Shown: positions 8,826 to 17,006 of the stretch, in pieces
Layout: every line of letters begins with the position of its first letter
Numbering within the stretch: position 1 is the first letter of the stretch
Assembly (NCBI RefSeq): GCF_006540005.1
Contig: NZ_BJOC01000013.1
Span: forward strand, 62,001-126,000
Direction: 5' to 3'
Origin: Halomonas halmophila
GTDB taxonomy: Bacteria; Pseudomonadota; Gammaproteobacteria; Pseudomonadales; Halomonadaceae
DNA: 64,000 bases
Notes under the pieces: model-generated
Database searches by the model: none
What the model was told of the DNA's origin: nothing
What the model saw: only the letters and a program-made list of their open reading frames with translations
Made by a program: the position numbers and the translations under genes

Positions 8826-9523
8826 GCCGAGCACCCGCGCAGCTGCCACTGGGAGTGGGGCTGCGTGACGACGCCACTTTCGCCAACTTCCATCCGGGGC
8901 CCAATGCCACCCTGGTGGCTTGCCTGAAGCGGCAGCTCGAGGCCGCCGGGGAACCCTTCGTCTATATCTGGGGAGGCGATGGCGTCGGGCGCAGTCATCT
9001 GCTCCAGGCGGCCTGTCACGCGGCATCCGACCAGGACCGGCGATCCCTGTATCTGCCCCTCGAAGAGCTCGGCCACTTCCCGCCCCTGATGCTCGAGGAG
9101 GTCGAACGGCTCGACCTGGTGGCCATCGATGACCTGGACAGGGTCGTGGGGCGCAAGCGTTGGGAAGAGGCGCTCTTCCATGCCTTCAATCGTCTGCGTG
9201 ATGGCGGGCGACGCCTTGTCGTGGCCGCTTCCGCACCACCACGCCAGCTGTCGGTCCAGTTGCCGGATCTGGCCTCGCGGCTGACCTGGGGCATGACGTT
9301 CCAGGTTCCCGGCCTGGATGACCAGGGGCGCCTCGAGGCCTTGCAACTGCGTGCCAGGGGGCGCGGCATGCAACTTTCCGATGAGGTCGCGCGTTATATT
9401 CTGCACCGTGGCCCACGGCATCTGGAATCGATGTTCGAAGTGCTGGAGACCCTCGACCGAGCCTCACTATCTGCCCAGCGCAAGCTCACGATTCCGTTCG
9501 TCAAGCAGGCGCTGGGCTGGTAA
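8822..9523 (+). CDS. hda: DnaA regulatory inactivator Hda
   Basis: An AAA+ protein of 233 residues, homologous to the ATPase domain of DnaA. With the beta clamp it stimulates hydrolysis of DnaA-bound ATP and so limits initiation. The N-terminal QLPLGV (residues 6-11) is the clamp-binding motif. The Walker A is WGGDGVGRSHLL, atypical as in Hda. AIDDLDRV gives Walker B, and a sensor-II region follows near the C-terminus (LHRGPRHLESMFEVLETLD). It is translationally coupled to perM and convergent with the downstream lipoprotein gene. Confidence 0.94.
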   Translation: MSRAPAQLPLGVGLRDDATFANFHPGPNATLVACLKRQLEAAGEPFVYIWGGDGVGRSHLLQAACHAASDQDRRSLYLPLEELGHFPPLMLEEVERLDLVAIDDLDRVVGRKRWEEALFHAFNRLRDGGRRLVVAASAPPRQLSVQLPDLASRLTWGMTFQVPGLDDQGRLEALQLRARGRGMQLSDEVARYILHRGPRHLESMFEVLETLDRASLSAQRKLTIPFVKQALGW

Positions 9524-9557
9524 CTGGCCAACGGTGAGGGTCGGGGGCCAGCGGACC

Positions 9558-10130
9558 TTAGCGGTTCAAGTCGATCTCGTGGTGCTGTCCCTTGCCCAGG
9601 CTGATTTCGTGAATAACGACCTGGCGCTGACCGCTGGATGGGTTGACCAGGCTGCCGGATACATAGAAATCGCCACTGGGCAGGCCGCGCAGCGTGAAAT
9701 AGCCGTTGCTGTCGGTGCGGGTAGTGTGGGTATAGGCGCGCGCCCGAGGGTCGGCCCGTTCGACCGCGCGGCCGGCGAGGGCCTGCTCGGCGGCTTCCGC
9801 CGAATAGGTCGTGATCGGCGCGACCGAGATGGTTTCGCCGGCGCCGACGACCGTGCCTGATGCCGTATCGAGTGTCAGTCGCCCGCTGAGAGCGGCAGAG
9901 CCGGACTTTTCCAGGGAAGCATACTGATCCTCGGGAAAGTCGACCTGGCGCGCTACCCGCCCGCGGTCGGACGGCGGGGTATCGGCTTCGGCGCTTTCTG
10001 CTCTGTCAGTACCCCGGTTGACGTCCGAGATCTCGATGGACTCGTCGCGTTGCGTCTCGCCGGAGTAGGGGGCCATCTGGCAACCGGCGAGTAGCATGGC
10101 GAGGGAAAGTCCCAAGAAGAGGTGTCGCAT
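9558..10130 (-). CDS. Putative lipoprotein with carboxypeptidase-regulatory-like domain
   Basis: The 190-residue protein begins with a lipoprotein signal peptide, MRHLFLGLSLAMLLAGC, with the lipidated cysteine at position 17. A polar linker with many Asp, Glu and Arg residues follows. Residues from about 85 look like a small beta-sandwich of the carboxypeptidase-regulatory type (SGRLTLDTASGTVVGAG ... TRTDSNGYFTLRGLPSGDFYVSGS). Such domains usually mediate surface or polymer contacts. The ribosome site AGGAGA precedes the ATG. It is convergent with hda and apparently monocistronic. The function is unknown. Confidence 0.8.
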   Translation of the reverse strand: MRHLFLGLSLAMLLAGCQMAPYSGETQRDESIEISDVNRGTDRAESAEADTPPSDRGRVARQVDFPEDQYASLEKSGSAALSGRLTLDTASGTVVGAGETISVAPITTYSAEAAEQALAGRAVERADPRARAYTHTTRTDSNGYFTLRGLPSGDFYVSGSLVNPSSGQRQVVIHEISLGKGQHHEIDLNR

Positions 10131-10177
10131 GAAGTCTCCTGGTGGCTGGGGCCCTGTGTGCCAGGAGAGCTTAACGC

Positions 10178-10208
10178 AAAAAGGCTACCGCCAGTAGCGG
10201 TAGCCTTT
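10178..10208 (-). terminator. Rho-independent terminator of the phasin gene
   Basis: Read on the minus strand, AAAGGCTACCGC pairs perfectly with GCGGTAGCCTTT around a 5-nt loop and ends in a run of five T. It lies 24 bases past the phasin stop codon. Confidence 0.9.
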
Positions 10209-10231
10209 CATCGTCACGCACGAGGCCGGAT

Positions 10232-10606
10232 TCAGGCCTTGCGAGTGGCCTTTTCGACGGACTCGGAAGCCTGCTTGACGTTGGCATCGGTCAGCTTCTG
10301 GCTTTCCTGAACGAAGTCCTGCTGCATGGAGACGACCTTTTCGGCGTCGCCCTTGAAGCGCTCGGTAAGCTCCTTGGCGACCTTCTGCTGGCCTTCCATG
10401 TAGCTACGCAGGCCTTCGGCATCCTTGACGTCGATCAGCGAGCGAAGCTGAGCAATACCGGTCTCGGTATAGGCCTGGCCGGCGTCCATCTGGGCGCGCA
10501 GCATCTTCTCGGTGAAGTCCACGGACAGCGACGCATAGGCGCGGGCCGGGCCAAAGAACAGAGACTCGAATTGCTCGCTAAACTGTTGGGTGTTGAAATC
10601 GCGCAT
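10232..10606 (-). CDS. Phasin family protein (polyhydroxyalkanoate granule-associated)
   Basis: A 124-residue, helix-rich amphipathic protein: MRDFNTQQFSEQFESLFFGPARAYASLSVDFTEKML at the start, a central LRSLIDVKDAEGLRSYMEGQQKVAKEL, and a Gln/Lys-rich C-terminus. This is the Phasin_2 pattern of proteins coating PHA granules and suggests that the organism stores polyhydroxyalkanoate. The ATG at 10606 has a strong GGAGGG ribosome site. The reading frame extends to 10708 but without family similarity. A large inverted repeat upstream (10673-10716) and its own terminator suggest a strongly controlled single-gene unit. Confidence 0.88.
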   Translation of the reverse strand: MRDFNTQQFSEQFESLFFGPARAYASLSVDFTEKMLRAQMDAGQAYTETGIAQLRSLIDVKDAEGLRSYMEGQQKVAKELTERFKGDAEKVVSMQQDFVQESQKLTDANVKQASESVEKATRKA

Positions 10607-10672
10607 CGTGTGAACCCTCCTGGGGTCGGTCTTCGTTGAAGGCCTGGGCGATTCGCCGATGCCTTCGCGTTG

Positions 10673-10716
10673 ATGTTGCAATGCACAATAGCAGTGCTTT
10701 TTGTGCATTGCAACAT
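10673..10716. promoter_or_regulatory. Perfect 16-bp inverted repeat upstream of the phasin gene, candidate operator
   Basis: ATGTTGCAATGCACAA at 10673-10688 is repeated in perfect inversion at 10701-10716 after a 12-base spacer. Each arm contains TGCAATGCA, that is TGC-N3-GCA, itself a small palindrome. This resembles the TGC/GCA half-sites recognised by PhaR-type repressors at phasin genes. The distance to the phasin start codon (67 bases) fits an operator. PhaR itself is not in the window, so the assignment is an inference. Confidence 0.6.
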
Positions 10717-10904
10717 AGGCCGAAGAATTTCTTTCGTCGCTTCACACGGCGTTCCCGCTGAAGGGGCGGGTGGGCTCGCTCTCGATATGCCTGTGCCCGG
10801 GGCCGGGCACCGGGGCATGCCGTCGGGACGCGTTATCAAAGACCTTGCATGCTCGCCCGGCCAGCGCCATGGTGAGCGGAGACTCTGTCGACAAGGAGGC
10901 GAAG

Positions 10905-12284
10905 ATGACCGATACACGCATCGAGCGGGACAGCATGGGCGAACTGGAGGTGCCGGCGACGGCGCTTTACGGCGCCCAGACCCAGCGAGCCGTCAATAAC
11001 TTTCCGGTATCCGGGCAGGCCATGCCGGCGGCCTTCATCCATGCCATCGCGCACATCAAGCGCGCTGCGGCCCGCGTCAATCAGGACCTGGGGCTGCTCG
11101 ATGAGCAACGCGCCGACGCCATCGTCGAGGCGGCGGAAGCCGTCATCGACGGACAGCATGACGATCAGTTCCCGGTGGATGTCTTCCAGACCGGCTCAGG
11201 CACCTCGAGCAACATGAACGTCAACGAGGTGCTGGCCCATCTGGCGAGTAGCGAAGGCCTGGAAGTCGGCCCCAATGATCACGTCAACATGGGGCAGTCG
11301 AGCAATGATGTCATTCCCACTGCGCTCCACCTTTCTGCGGCGCTGGAAGTGACCCGGGAACTGCGTCCCACACTCGAGTATCTGCGCAAGGCGATCGACA
11401 AGCGGGCCGTCGAACTCGACGGGGTGGTCAAGACCGGGCGCACGCATCTCATGGATGCCATGCCATTGCGCATGAGTCAGGAACTGGGTGCCTGGTCGAG
11501 TCAGGTGGGCCAGGCCATCGAACGCCTCGACAGTGCCATGACGCGACTCTGCCGTCTGGCGCAGGGGGGCACGGCCGTGGGCACTGGCATTAATGCGCAT
11601 CCGGAGTTTGCCGAGCGCATGGCGGCACAGCTCAGCGAGCGCACCGGTCTGTCGCTGACGCCCAATGACAGCTTTTTCGCCAGCCTGGGCTCCCAGGATG
11701 CTGCCGTGGAGCTTTCCGGTCAGCTGCGCGGCCTGGCCTGCGTGATCATGAAGATCGCCAACGATCTGCGCTGGATGAACTCCGGCCCACTGGCCGGGCT
11801 GGGCGAGATCGAACTCGAGGCCCTGCAGCCCGGCAGCTCGATCATGCCCGGAAAGGTCAACCCGGTGATCCCTGAATCTGCCGCTCAGGCCGCCGCTCAG
11901 GTCATCGGCCTGGACACTGCGGTGAGCGTGGCCGGGCAGAGCGGCAACTTCCAGCTCAATGTCATGCTGCCGATGGTGGCCAACAACCTGCTGTCCTCGA
12001 TTCAACTGATGAGCAATACCTCCGCCCTGCTGGCGGATCGCGCCATCGCGACCTTCAAGGTACGCGAGGATCAACTGAGCGACCCCCTTTCACGCAATCC
12101 CATCCTGGTCACGGCGTTGAACTCGGTGATCGGCTACAACGCCGCGGCGGCCATCGCCAAGCAGGCCTACCAGGCCGGCCGCCCGATCATCGATGTCGCG
12201 GAGGAAGAGACCGAGCTATCCCGCGAAGAACTGCAACGCCTGCTCGACCCCGCGGCCCTGACCCGAGGCGGGATACCCGAGTAA
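10905..12284 (+). CDS. fumC: Class II fumarate hydratase
   Basis: A 459-residue, iron-independent fumarase converting fumarate to L-malate in the TCA cycle. The signature GSSIMPGKVNP is present, together with SSNDVIPTALHLS, TGRTHLMDAMP and the GGTAVGTGIN loop. An aspartase or argininosuccinate lyase identity is less likely because of the start TRIERDSMGELEVPATALYGAQTQRAV and the length. The ATG at 10905 follows AAGGAGG; the longer open frame from 10770 lacks similarity. Divergent from the phasin gene. Confidence 0.95.
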   Translation: MTDTRIERDSMGELEVPATALYGAQTQRAVNNFPVSGQAMPAAFIHAIAHIKRAAARVNQDLGLLDEQRADAIVEAAEAVIDGQHDDQFPVDVFQTGSGTSSNMNVNEVLAHLASSEGLEVGPNDHVNMGQSSNDVIPTALHLSAALEVTRELRPTLEYLRKAIDKRAVELDGVVKTGRTHLMDAMPLRMSQELGAWSSQVGQAIERLDSAMTRLCRLAQGGTAVGTGINAHPEFAERMAAQLSERTGLSLTPNDSFFASLGSQDAAVELSGQLRGLACVIMKIANDLRWMNSGPLAGLGEIELEALQPGSSIMPGKVNPVIPESAAQAAAQVIGLDTAVSVAGQSGNFQLNVMLPMVANNLLSSIQLMSNTSALLADRAIATFKVREDQLSDPLSRNPILVTALNSVIGYNAAAAIAKQAYQAGRPIIDVAEEETELSREELQRLLDPAALTRGGIPE

Positions 12285-12301
12285 GCGAGCGTCGCCCGGC
12301 T

Positions 12302-12450
12302 CCGCCGGGAGCTTGAAGCCATAAGCTTGAAGCTGGAAGAAAAACCTTGGCCCCATGTCGTCGGGGTTCATGCTGTCTTCGAGCTTCGAGCTTCGAGCTT
12401 CGAGCTTCGAGCTTCGAGCTTCGAGCTTCGAGCTTCGAGCTTCGAGCTTC
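12302..12450. repeat. Purine/pyrimidine short-repeat element with ten CTTCGAG heptamers
   Basis: The left half carries AGCTTGAAG-type repeats (12309-12340). A central spacer of about 35 bases follows. Then ten exact CTTCGAG heptamers run from 12377 to 12446, followed by a final CTTC that overlaps the stop codon of the next gene. The halves can pair as a long hairpin. It occupies the convergent fumC/endonuclease junction and parallels the element at 5586-5785. It may act as a bidirectional transcription end. Confidence 0.8.
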
Positions 12451-13510
12451 AGTCTTCCTGCTCCCTGAGCTGTCCTTCGCGAATGGTGTCGCGGGCGTCC
12501 TGATGCTCCTGGCTGTCGGCTTGCGGGTTGTCGTGCTCGTCGGCACGTGAGGGGCGGTAGCAGAGAGTCGTGAGGATCGGGAAGTGGTCGGAACCGAAGC
12601 CGGGCAGACGTTGCATGACGCTCAGCGTGAAGTGTTCGCTGGAAAAGACGTGGTCGAGCGGCCAGCGCATCACTGGGTAGCTGGCGTGAAAGGTGCTGAA
12701 CATACCGCGGCCGCGTCTCGGGTCGAGCATGCCGCTGACGCGACAGAAGCTGCGTGTGGTGCGCGACCAGGCCACGTCATTGAGGTCGCCGGCGACCAGC
12801 GTCGGTCCGGGGTCGGCATGAATCCGTTTGCCCACCAGCAACAGCTCGGCGTCGCGCCATAGGGATTCCTTGCTCTCGCTGGGAGCGGGTGGGCGCGGAT
12901 GTACCGCATAGAGGTGGATGCTGTCGCCGCAGCGCAGCTGGATCCCGGTCGAGATGGAGGGAATATCCTCCTGAATCAGTCGTTCGACACGGGGCGATAG
13001 CAGCGGCAGGCGCGAGTAGAGGTGCATGCCGTAGAGGTTGTCCTGTGGGATGCGCACGGCATGTGGCCAGTCATCGGCGAGGGCCTCGTCGAGCTGCTGC
13101 TCCCACCAGGCGTCGGACTCCAGGGTCAGGACGATATCCGGCGAATGTTGATGAATGAGCGCGACCAGCCCTTCGGCATTGCGGTTGGGCGTCAGCACAT
13201 TGGCGACCAGCAGGCGCAGGCAGCGATCCTCATGGCCGGGCTGGGCCGGCTGTACCTGTATCGGCCACAGGCGGGTCCAGGGCAGGATATGCACGACCTG
13301 TAACATCAGGGTGACAAGGCCGCAGACCATGGCCAGCCAATACCAGGGCGGCTCCACCAGTGGAGTGGCAACCAGGCAGAGCAGGGCGAGGGCGGCGATC
13401 TGCAGGCGGGGAAACTCGCAGCTGCGAATGCCCCACCAGTGCATCGGCAGGTGAGCCACCAGAGTGGCCGCCAGCAGCAAGGCCGCCAGTAGTGTGATCG
13501 TGGATGTCAC
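12449..13510 (-). CDS. Membrane-anchored endonuclease/exonuclease/phosphatase family protein
   Basis: A 353-residue protein with three N-terminal hydrophobic segments (about residues 3-22, 36-52 and 55-75) followed by an EEP-fold domain. The metal and catalytic motifs appear in order: LLVANVLTPNRNAEGL, TLESDAWW, YAVHPRPP, VAGDLNDVAWS and GSDHFPILTTL. Family members hydrolyse phosphodiester or phosphomonoester bonds, in nucleic acids, sphingomyelin or inositol phosphates. The membrane anchor suggests an envelope substrate. The apparent start is GTG at 13510 with GGAG upstream. The last codons overlap the heptamer array. Confidence 0.82.
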   Translation of the reverse strand: MTSTITLLAALLLAATLVAHLPMHWWGIRSCEFPRLQIAALALLCLVATPLVEPPWYWLAMVCGLVTLMLQVVHILPWTRLWPIQVQPAQPGHEDRCLRLLVANVLTPNRNAEGLVALIHQHSPDIVLTLESDAWWEQQLDEALADDWPHAVRIPQDNLYGMHLYSRLPLLSPRVERLIQEDIPSISTGIQLRCGDSIHLYAVHPRPPAPSESKESLWRDAELLLVGKRIHADPGPTLVAGDLNDVAWSRTTRSFCRVSGMLDPRRGRGMFSTFHASYPVMRWPLDHVFSSEHFTLSVMQRLPGFGSDHFPILTTLCYRPSRADEHDNPQADSQEHQDARDTIREGQLREQED

Positions 13511-13698
13511 CGGACACTCCCCGTTGCGATCCGCCCTCTGGCCTCCCTACGGCCTTTCAGGACATGAATGCTAGGAGCATACATGGGTTGCCGGGGGTTG
13601 GCATGGTCGCCAGTATGGATTGGCGGTATGGTGCCAAGCCGCTGTGGTAAATGAAATCTATGTGCGGACGAGCCAAGAGCTGTCAGGAGAATCGCGTG

Positions 13699-14298
13699 AT
13701 GTCATCAGGCCCGACCGCATGCCGGAACACCTACCTGCTGATGCGGCATGGTCATAGCGAAGCGAATCAACAAGGGCGCATCGTGAGTTCGCCGTGTCGG
13801 GGCGTTGCTTCATTCGGCCTGTCCGACCGGGGGCGGAAAGAAGTGGGCGAGACCCTGATGGCCTGGCACTGGGCCTTGCCAACACGGGTCGTGCATTCCG
13901 ATTTTCTGCGCACGACCCAGACGGCCCAGCGTGTGGCGAAGTGGTTCGATGTCGAGGGCGTTGTCGACCGGCGTCTGCGTGAGCGGGATTTCGGTGAGCT
14001 TGAGGGGCAGCCGGACGCGCGTTATGCCGAGGCCTGGGCCCAGGACGCCCTGGATGCCGAGCATCAGTGCCAGGGGATCGAAGCCGTAAATCGCGTGGCC
14101 GCGCGCCTGCTGGCGGTCATCCGGGATCTGGAGCAGGCGTCGCGCGACGAGTGTGTACTGCTGGTCAGTCACGGCGACCCCTTGCAGATTCTCTTGACCG
14201 CCCTCGAGGGGCGTGATCTACGACAGCATCGCGACCGGGCACTCATGCAGCCGGCTGATGTAGTGGCCTGGCCGCCGCCTGTCAGGCAATGGCCGTGA
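13699..14298 (+). CDS. Histidine phosphatase family protein (phosphoglycerate mutase-like)
   Basis: A 199-residue branch-1 histidine phosphatase. The phosphoacceptor motif is LMRHGHSEANQQG. SDFLRTTQTA, the proton donor region ERDFGELEG and the second histidine in LLVSHGDPLQ complete the active site. Similar bacterial proteins act as broad phosphomonoesterases; the substrate is unknown. The ATG at 13699 is preferred because CAGGAGA lies nine bases upstream; an in-frame ATG at 13651 is less likely. Its 3' end overlaps the convergent glpD by 17 bases. Confidence 0.85.
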   Translation: MSSGPTACRNTYLLMRHGHSEANQQGRIVSSPCRGVASFGLSDRGRKEVGETLMAWHWALPTRVVHSDFLRTTQTAQRVAKWFDVEGVVDRRLRERDFGELEGQPDARYAEAWAQDALDAEHQCQGIEAVNRVAARLLAVIRDLEQASRDECVLLVSHGDPLQILLTALEGRDLRQHRDRALMQPADVVAWPPPVRQWP

Positions 14299-15787
14299 GC
14301 CTGGCCCGTTGCAGATAGCGGGCGAGCCGCTGCTGCTGCTCGGTGGTCAGCCGCAGGGCCAGTTTGGTGCGCCGCCACAGGATGTCTTCCGGCAGGCGTG
14401 CCCATTCGTGTTCCACCAGGTAGTCGACTTCGGCGGCCGTCAGGCCGGCACCGAAGGCCTCGCCCAGGTCTTCCTCGCGGCGTGCGCCCTGTAGAAATGC
14501 CAGACAGAGGCTGCCGTAGCTGCGGGCCAGACGTGCTGCACGTGCGTGACCCAGAAAAGGATAGTCGGCTTCCAGGCGGGCCGCAAAACTCGCCTGATCC
14601 TGGATATCGCCGCCGGGCAGCACAGTGTCCTTCGTCCAGGGCTCGCCCATGTACGGGAAGTGCGCCGCCAGCGCGCCTAGCGCCGCCTCGGCGAGCTTGC
14701 GATAAGTGGTGATCTTGCCGCCGAAGATCGACAGCAGCGGTGCGCCCTGGTCGTCGTCCAGGTCCAGGGTGTAATCACGGGTCATGGCGGCAGGGTCGGC
14801 GGATTCGTCGTCACACAGGGGGCGTACGCCGGAGAAGGTGCGCAGCACGTCCTCGCGTTCGAGGTGCGTGGTGAAGTGTTCATTGACCACCTTGAGCAGA
14901 TACTCGATTTCCGCCTCGCTGGCCTCGACCCGGGAGGGGTCCCCCTGATATTGACGGTCCGTGGTGCCGATAAGGCTGAAATCGTCCTCATAGGGCAACA
15001 CGAAAACGATGCGCTGGTCGCTGTTCTGCAGGATGTAGGCCCGCTCGTCGACGTTGAGACGCGGCACGATCAGGTGACTGCCTTGAATCATGCGTACCCC
15101 GTAGCGGGATGTACGCTGAGCCTGGTTGCGCACCACGTTGTCCACCCAGGGGCCGGCGGCGTTGACCAGGGCTCTGGCATATCGACGCTGTCGGTGGCCC
15201 GTATCGCGGTCCTCGAGCTCGATTTCCCAGTACTGCTGCCGGTCTCGGGCCGCGACACAGCGGCTGCGGGTCATGACCTCGGCTCCGTACTGTCGGGCCT
15301 GCATGGCATTGAGCACCACCAGCCGTGCATCATCGACCCAGCAATCCGAGTACTCGAAACCGCGACGGATGTCCGCTTTCAAGCCCTGGCGCGAGTCCAG
15401 GCGAATGCCGCGCGAACTGGCGAGTGTCTGACGCTTGCCCAGGTGGTCGTAGAGGAAAAGGCCGGCACGCAACATCCAGGCCGGGCGTAGGTGAGCTCGA
15501 TGAGGCAGCACGAAGCGCAGTGGGCTGATGATGTGCGGTGCCTTGGCCATGAGGACTTCGCGTTCGCGCAGGGCTTCGCGGACCAGTCGGAATTCGTGAT
15601 GCTCCAGATAGCGCAGACCACCGTGAATCAGCTTGCTGCTGGCCGAGGACGTGGCGCTGGCCAGGTCGGCCTGTTCGCACAGGGCCACGCCGAGGCCTCT
15701 ACCCCCAGCATCGGCGGCAATGCCGGTACCATTGATTCCGCCACCGATGACAAACAGATCCAGGATATCGTCCTTGGTAGGGTGCAT
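14282..15787 (-). CDS. glpD: Aerobic glycerol-3-phosphate dehydrogenase GlpD
   Basis: A membrane-associated flavoenzyme oxidising sn-glycerol-3-phosphate to dihydroxyacetone phosphate and feeding electrons to quinone. The FAD-binding GGGINGTGIAADAGGRGL is at the N-terminus, followed by ASSKLIHGGLRYLEHHEFRLVREAL, both typical of GlpD. The 501-residue length from the ATG at 15787 (GGAG nine bases upstream) equals that of the E. coli enzyme. It lies beside glpR and glpK. A GlpR-like operator at 15835-15854 sits just upstream, so it has its own controlled promoter. Confidence 0.95.
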   Translation of the reverse strand: MHPTKDDILDLFVIGGGINGTGIAADAGGRGLGVALCEQADLASATSSASSKLIHGGLRYLEHHEFRLVREALREREVLMAKAPHIISPLRFVLPHRAHLRPAWMLRAGLFLYDHLGKRQTLASSRGIRLDSRQGLKADIRRGFEYSDCWVDDARLVVLNAMQARQYGAEVMTRSRCVAARDRQQYWEIELEDRDTGHRQRRYARALVNAAGPWVDNVVRNQAQRTSRYGVRMIQGSHLIVPRLNVDERAYILQNSDQRIVFVLPYEDDFSLIGTTDRQYQGDPSRVEASEAEIEYLLKVVNEHFTTHLEREDVLRTFSGVRPLCDDESADPAAMTRDYTLDLDDDQGAPLLSIFGGKITTYRKLAEAALGALAAHFPYMGEPWTKDTVLPGGDIQDQASFAARLEADYPFLGHARAARLARSYGSLCLAFLQGARREEDLGEAFGAGLTAAEVDYLVEHEWARLPEDILWRRTKLALRLTTEQQQRLARYLQRARLTAIA

Positions 15788-15834
15788 CGTGCCAGCTCCG
15801 ACCGGCGAGCCGCCGGGTTCAGGTGTGAACATTG

Positions 15835-15854
15835 AGTGTTTGAAAACGAAAATA
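15835..15854 (-). promoter_or_regulatory. GlpR-like operator upstream of glpD
   Basis: The 20-base site matches 16 of 20 positions of the enterobacterial GlpR consensus (ATGTTCG-type half, four central A/T-type bases, CGAACAT-type half); the core is TGTTTGAAAACGAAAATA. It lies 48 bases before the glpD start. A second right half-site (CGAACAT at 15868-15874) lies a little further upstream. Confidence 0.7.
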
Positions 15855-15983
15855 AAACAATCGCGTTCGAACATCAAGAGTCGCCGTGCTCCCAACGCAG
15901 TGAGGAGGAGGCACGAGGCGCGGAGTGCAGAATGCGAGATACGGGCCGCGTTCGAACGGGCGGCCAGGAGTGGCGGGGGGCTG

Positions 15984-16742
15984 TCAGGCCAGGTGGAGGA
16001 TCACGTCATGCTGGTTCAGCAGTCGCCGGATGCTTTCGGGAGGCTCTCGATCGGTGAAGAGGGCATCCAGCTGAGCCAGATTGCCCTGGCGCACCACGGG
16101 GTTGCGCTGGAACTTGGAGTGGTCCGCGGCCAGGAAGACCTGCCGGGAGTTGTGGATAATGGCCTGTGCGACCCTGACTTCCTGATAGTCGAATTCGAGC
16201 AGCGAGCCATCTTCATCGATACCGCTGATGCCGATAATGCCGAAGTCCACCTTGAACTGGTTGATGAAATCGATGGTGGCCTCACCGATGATGCCGCCAT
16301 CCCGTGAGCGGATCTGGCCCCCGGCGATGATGACATTGAAGTCCTCCTTGTGCTGGAGGATAGCGGCGACATTGAGGTTGTTGGTGATGATCTCGAGCCC
16401 GCGGTGGTCCAGCAAGGCCTCGGCAATGACCTCGTTGCTGGTGCCGATATTGATGAACAGGGAGGCGTGGTCGGGAATCTGTTCCGCCAGCAGTGCCGCT
16501 ATGCGCTGCTTGGCCTCGAGGTTGAGCGTCTTGCGAGTCGCGTAGGCGGTGTTGACGGTGCTCGACTCCATGCCGGCACCGCCGTGCACGCGGCGCAGAT
16601 GTCCTTCGGCGGACAGCTGATTGAGATCACGTCGTATGGTCTGGGGCGTGACCGCAAAGTGCTCGGTGAGCTGCTCGATACTGGCGTATCCCTGGCGGGC
16701 CACGAGTTCGAGAATGCTGGCCTGGCGTTGTTGTTGATTCAT
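15984..16742 (-). CDS. glpR: DeoR-family glycerol-3-phosphate regulon repressor
   Basis: A 252-residue DeoR-family repressor. The N-terminal winged helix ([42 protein letters not shown]) is followed by a DeoRC sensor domain with [16 protein letters not shown]-like phosphate-binding sequence (here [20 protein letters not shown]) and [19 protein letters not shown]. GlpR repressors release DNA on binding glycerol-3-phosphate. The gene lies between glpD (downstream) and glpK (divergent), and GlpR-like operators occur at three loci in the window. GGAG precedes the ATG at 16742. Confidence 0.93.
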   Translation of the reverse strand: MNQQQRQASILELVARQGYASIEQLTEHFAVTPQTIRRDLNQLSAEGHLRRVHGGAGMESSTVNTAYATRKTLNLEAKQRIAALLAEQIPDHASLFINIGTSNEVIAEALLDHRGLEIITNNLNVAAILQHKEDFNVIIAGGQIRSRDGGIIGEATIDFINQFKVDFGIIGISGIDEDGSLLEFDYQEVRVAQAIIHNSRQVFLAADHSKFQRNPVVRQGNLAQLDALFTDREPPESIRRLLNQHDVILHLA

Positions 16743-16871
16743 GGCGACTCCTTGATGCCGATCATTCTACGATATCGTCATCTTCAATGCAGTGAAGGCT
16801 GATATACGCCGAAGGTCTTAGGTGTCCAGGCGTCATGTCAATTGAGCGCAGGCCGCCACTGGAGTAGGCTT

Positions 16872-16891
16872 TGTGATCAGAAACGAACATT
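16872..16891 (+). promoter_or_regulatory. GlpR-like operator between glpR and glpK
   Basis: The right half ACGAACATT is a perfect half-site and the left half is degenerate (TGTGATCAG). A further imperfect repeat TTTCG...CGAAA follows at 16891-16907 and may be a second site. The location, 115 bases before glpK and 130 bases from divergent glpR, fits control of both genes. Confidence 0.6.
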
Positions 16892-16923
16892 TTCGTTGGA
16901 AAGCGAAATTGCCGAATCATCCA

Positions 16924-16954
16924 GTGCCGAGCGCAGACAGTTTTCGGACAATGC
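16924..16954 (-). repeat. Isolated end fragment of the palindromic intergenic repeat
   Basis: About 30 bases are the reverse complement of the left end of the element at 45198 (GCATTGTCCGAAAAC and on into GCGCTCGG), with near-perfect identity. Nothing else of the element is present. The fragment lies in the glpK leader between the GlpR operator and the start codon. Confidence 0.75.
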
Positions 16955-17006
16955 TTAGTGCGGCTCGTGGTTGTCGGCCAAACTCCACAACAATCAGGGT
17001 GCTTGC

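Noticed and set aside
12377-12450. Possible CRISPR-like array
   Set aside because: The units are 7-bp head-to-tail repeats without spacers, and no cas genes are present.
12347-12550. Open frame encoding repeated SSFELRA peptides
   Set aside because: It is only the translation of the ten CTTCGAG heptamers and runs antisense into the endonuclease-fold gene.
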